Source: Pseudomonas japonica (GTDB lineage Bacteria > Pseudomonadota > Gammaproteobacteria > Pseudomonadales > Pseudomonadaceae). Taken from it: a stretch of DNA of 40,357 bases. The position numbers were made by a program, and so were the translations under genes. The notes beneath the pieces are model-generated. The model had not been told where the DNA came from. It was given only the letters and a program-made list of their open reading frames with translations, and ran no database searches. How positions within the stretch are numbered: the first letter of the stretch is position 1; every line of letters begins with the position of its first letter. Location of the stretch: NCBI RefSeq assembly GCF_900188455.1, contig NZ_FZOL01000038.1:1-40357 (forward strand), in the 5' to 3' direction. This document shows, one piece after another, positions 40,179-40,357 of the stretch.

Positions 40179-40196
40179 GTGTCGGTGTCGGTGTCG
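40179..40196 (+). repeat. Hexamer tandem repeat (GTGTCG)x3
   Basis: Three perfect head-to-tail copies of GTGTCG start four bases after the poly-G tract. The two simple repeats together make a short low-complexity patch in the upstream region of the dioxygenase gene. Confidence 0.85.
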
Positions 40197-40270
40197 CGAG
40201 CTTATCCATTGCAGGCGGTGACGCCACCGGCCCCTTCCGCCTTCACGGCGGGTCCATTTTGAAAGGCTTG

Positions 40271-40357
40271 TCGGGGGACCGCATCAAGGCCGCCAGGTGC
40301 CTGTCTTGAGTCTTGCAGCGCCCTCCAGATCGAGCGCCGCCCGCGCGGCGCATCGCG
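40271..40357 (+). repeat. ~120-bp interspersed repeat, copy C, cut by the window end
   Basis: This copy starts near GGGGGACCGCATCAAGG and carries the CAGGTGCCTGTCTTGAG block and the palindromic core GCGCCGC-CCGC-GCGGCGC before the window stops. It is nearly identical to copy B and lies in the opposite orientation to it, so inverted copies flank the whole siderophore locus. Confidence 0.8.

Larger units (their letters stand above)
40039..40357. other. Upstream region of the dioxygenase gene
   Basis: This 319-base stretch carries no convincing gene. Moving away from the dioxygenase start, it holds a possible PvdS box, a 25-base G run, a 3x hexamer repeat, ~70 bases with no feature I recognise, and the truncated third copy of the ~120-bp repeat at the window edge. 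Confidence 0.7.

Noticed and set aside
38956..40221. 421-codon + strand open frame opposite the dioxygenase gene
   Set aside because: The minus strand encodes a clear dioxygenase with all iron ligands. The + frame is a shadow that also runs through the poly-G tract as a run of Gly codons.

Overview
The window looks like Pseudomonas chromosomal DNA: GC-rich, with an S-type pyocin gene, GC-rich REP-type palindromes of the kind scattered through pseudomonad genomes, and a non-ribosomal peptide synthetase (NRPS) locus whose protein N-termini and substrate pockets resemble pyoverdine side-chain synthetases. I cannot name the species.

Layout. Bases 1-1221 (+ strand) hold the 3' end of an S-type pyocin with a nuclease-like C-terminal toxin domain, directly followed by its probable immunity gene and a rho-independent terminator (1313-1347). 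Bases 1222-1817 are non-coding and carry two inverted copies of a ~120-bp repeat. Bases 1818-38873 (- strand) are filled by four tightly coupled NRPS genes, read from right to left. Bases 39058-40038 (- strand) encode a stand-alone SyrP/TauD-type Fe(II)/2-oxoglutarate dioxygenase, the first gene of the cluster. Its upstream region holds a 25-base G run, a 3x hexamer repeat and, at the window edge, a third copy of the ~120-bp repeat.

How the genes work together. I count ten NRPS modules: gene 1 C-A-T; gene 2 C-A-T-E-C-A-T-C-A-T-C-A-T; gene 3 C-A-T-E-C-A-T; gene 4 C-A-T-C-A-T-E-C-A-T-TE. Ten-residue specificity codes read by eye give the order Dab, D-Asp, Thr, Thr, Dab, D-Asp, Dab, Thr, D-X (Gln-like), Gly. 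The dioxygenase is the obvious candidate for making both Asp residues beta-hydroxy-Asp. No pocket matches the hydroxy-ornithine code, so two beta-hydroxy-Asp residues plus a catecholate chromophore would complete a six-coordinate iron site. This is the logic of the Pseudomonas syringae-type pyoverdine (recalled as Chr-Lys-OHAsp-Thr-Thr-Ser-OHAsp-Ser). Possible iron-starvation sigma (PvdS) boxes precede both the dioxygenase gene and NRPS gene 1. The best reading is a side-chain locus for a long pyoverdine-like siderophore, with the chromophore synthetase (PvdL), receptor, MbtH protein and export genes encoded elsewhere. A lipopeptide siderophore is the main alternative.

All domain calls, codes and boxes were read by eye without alignment software. 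The product prediction is inference.
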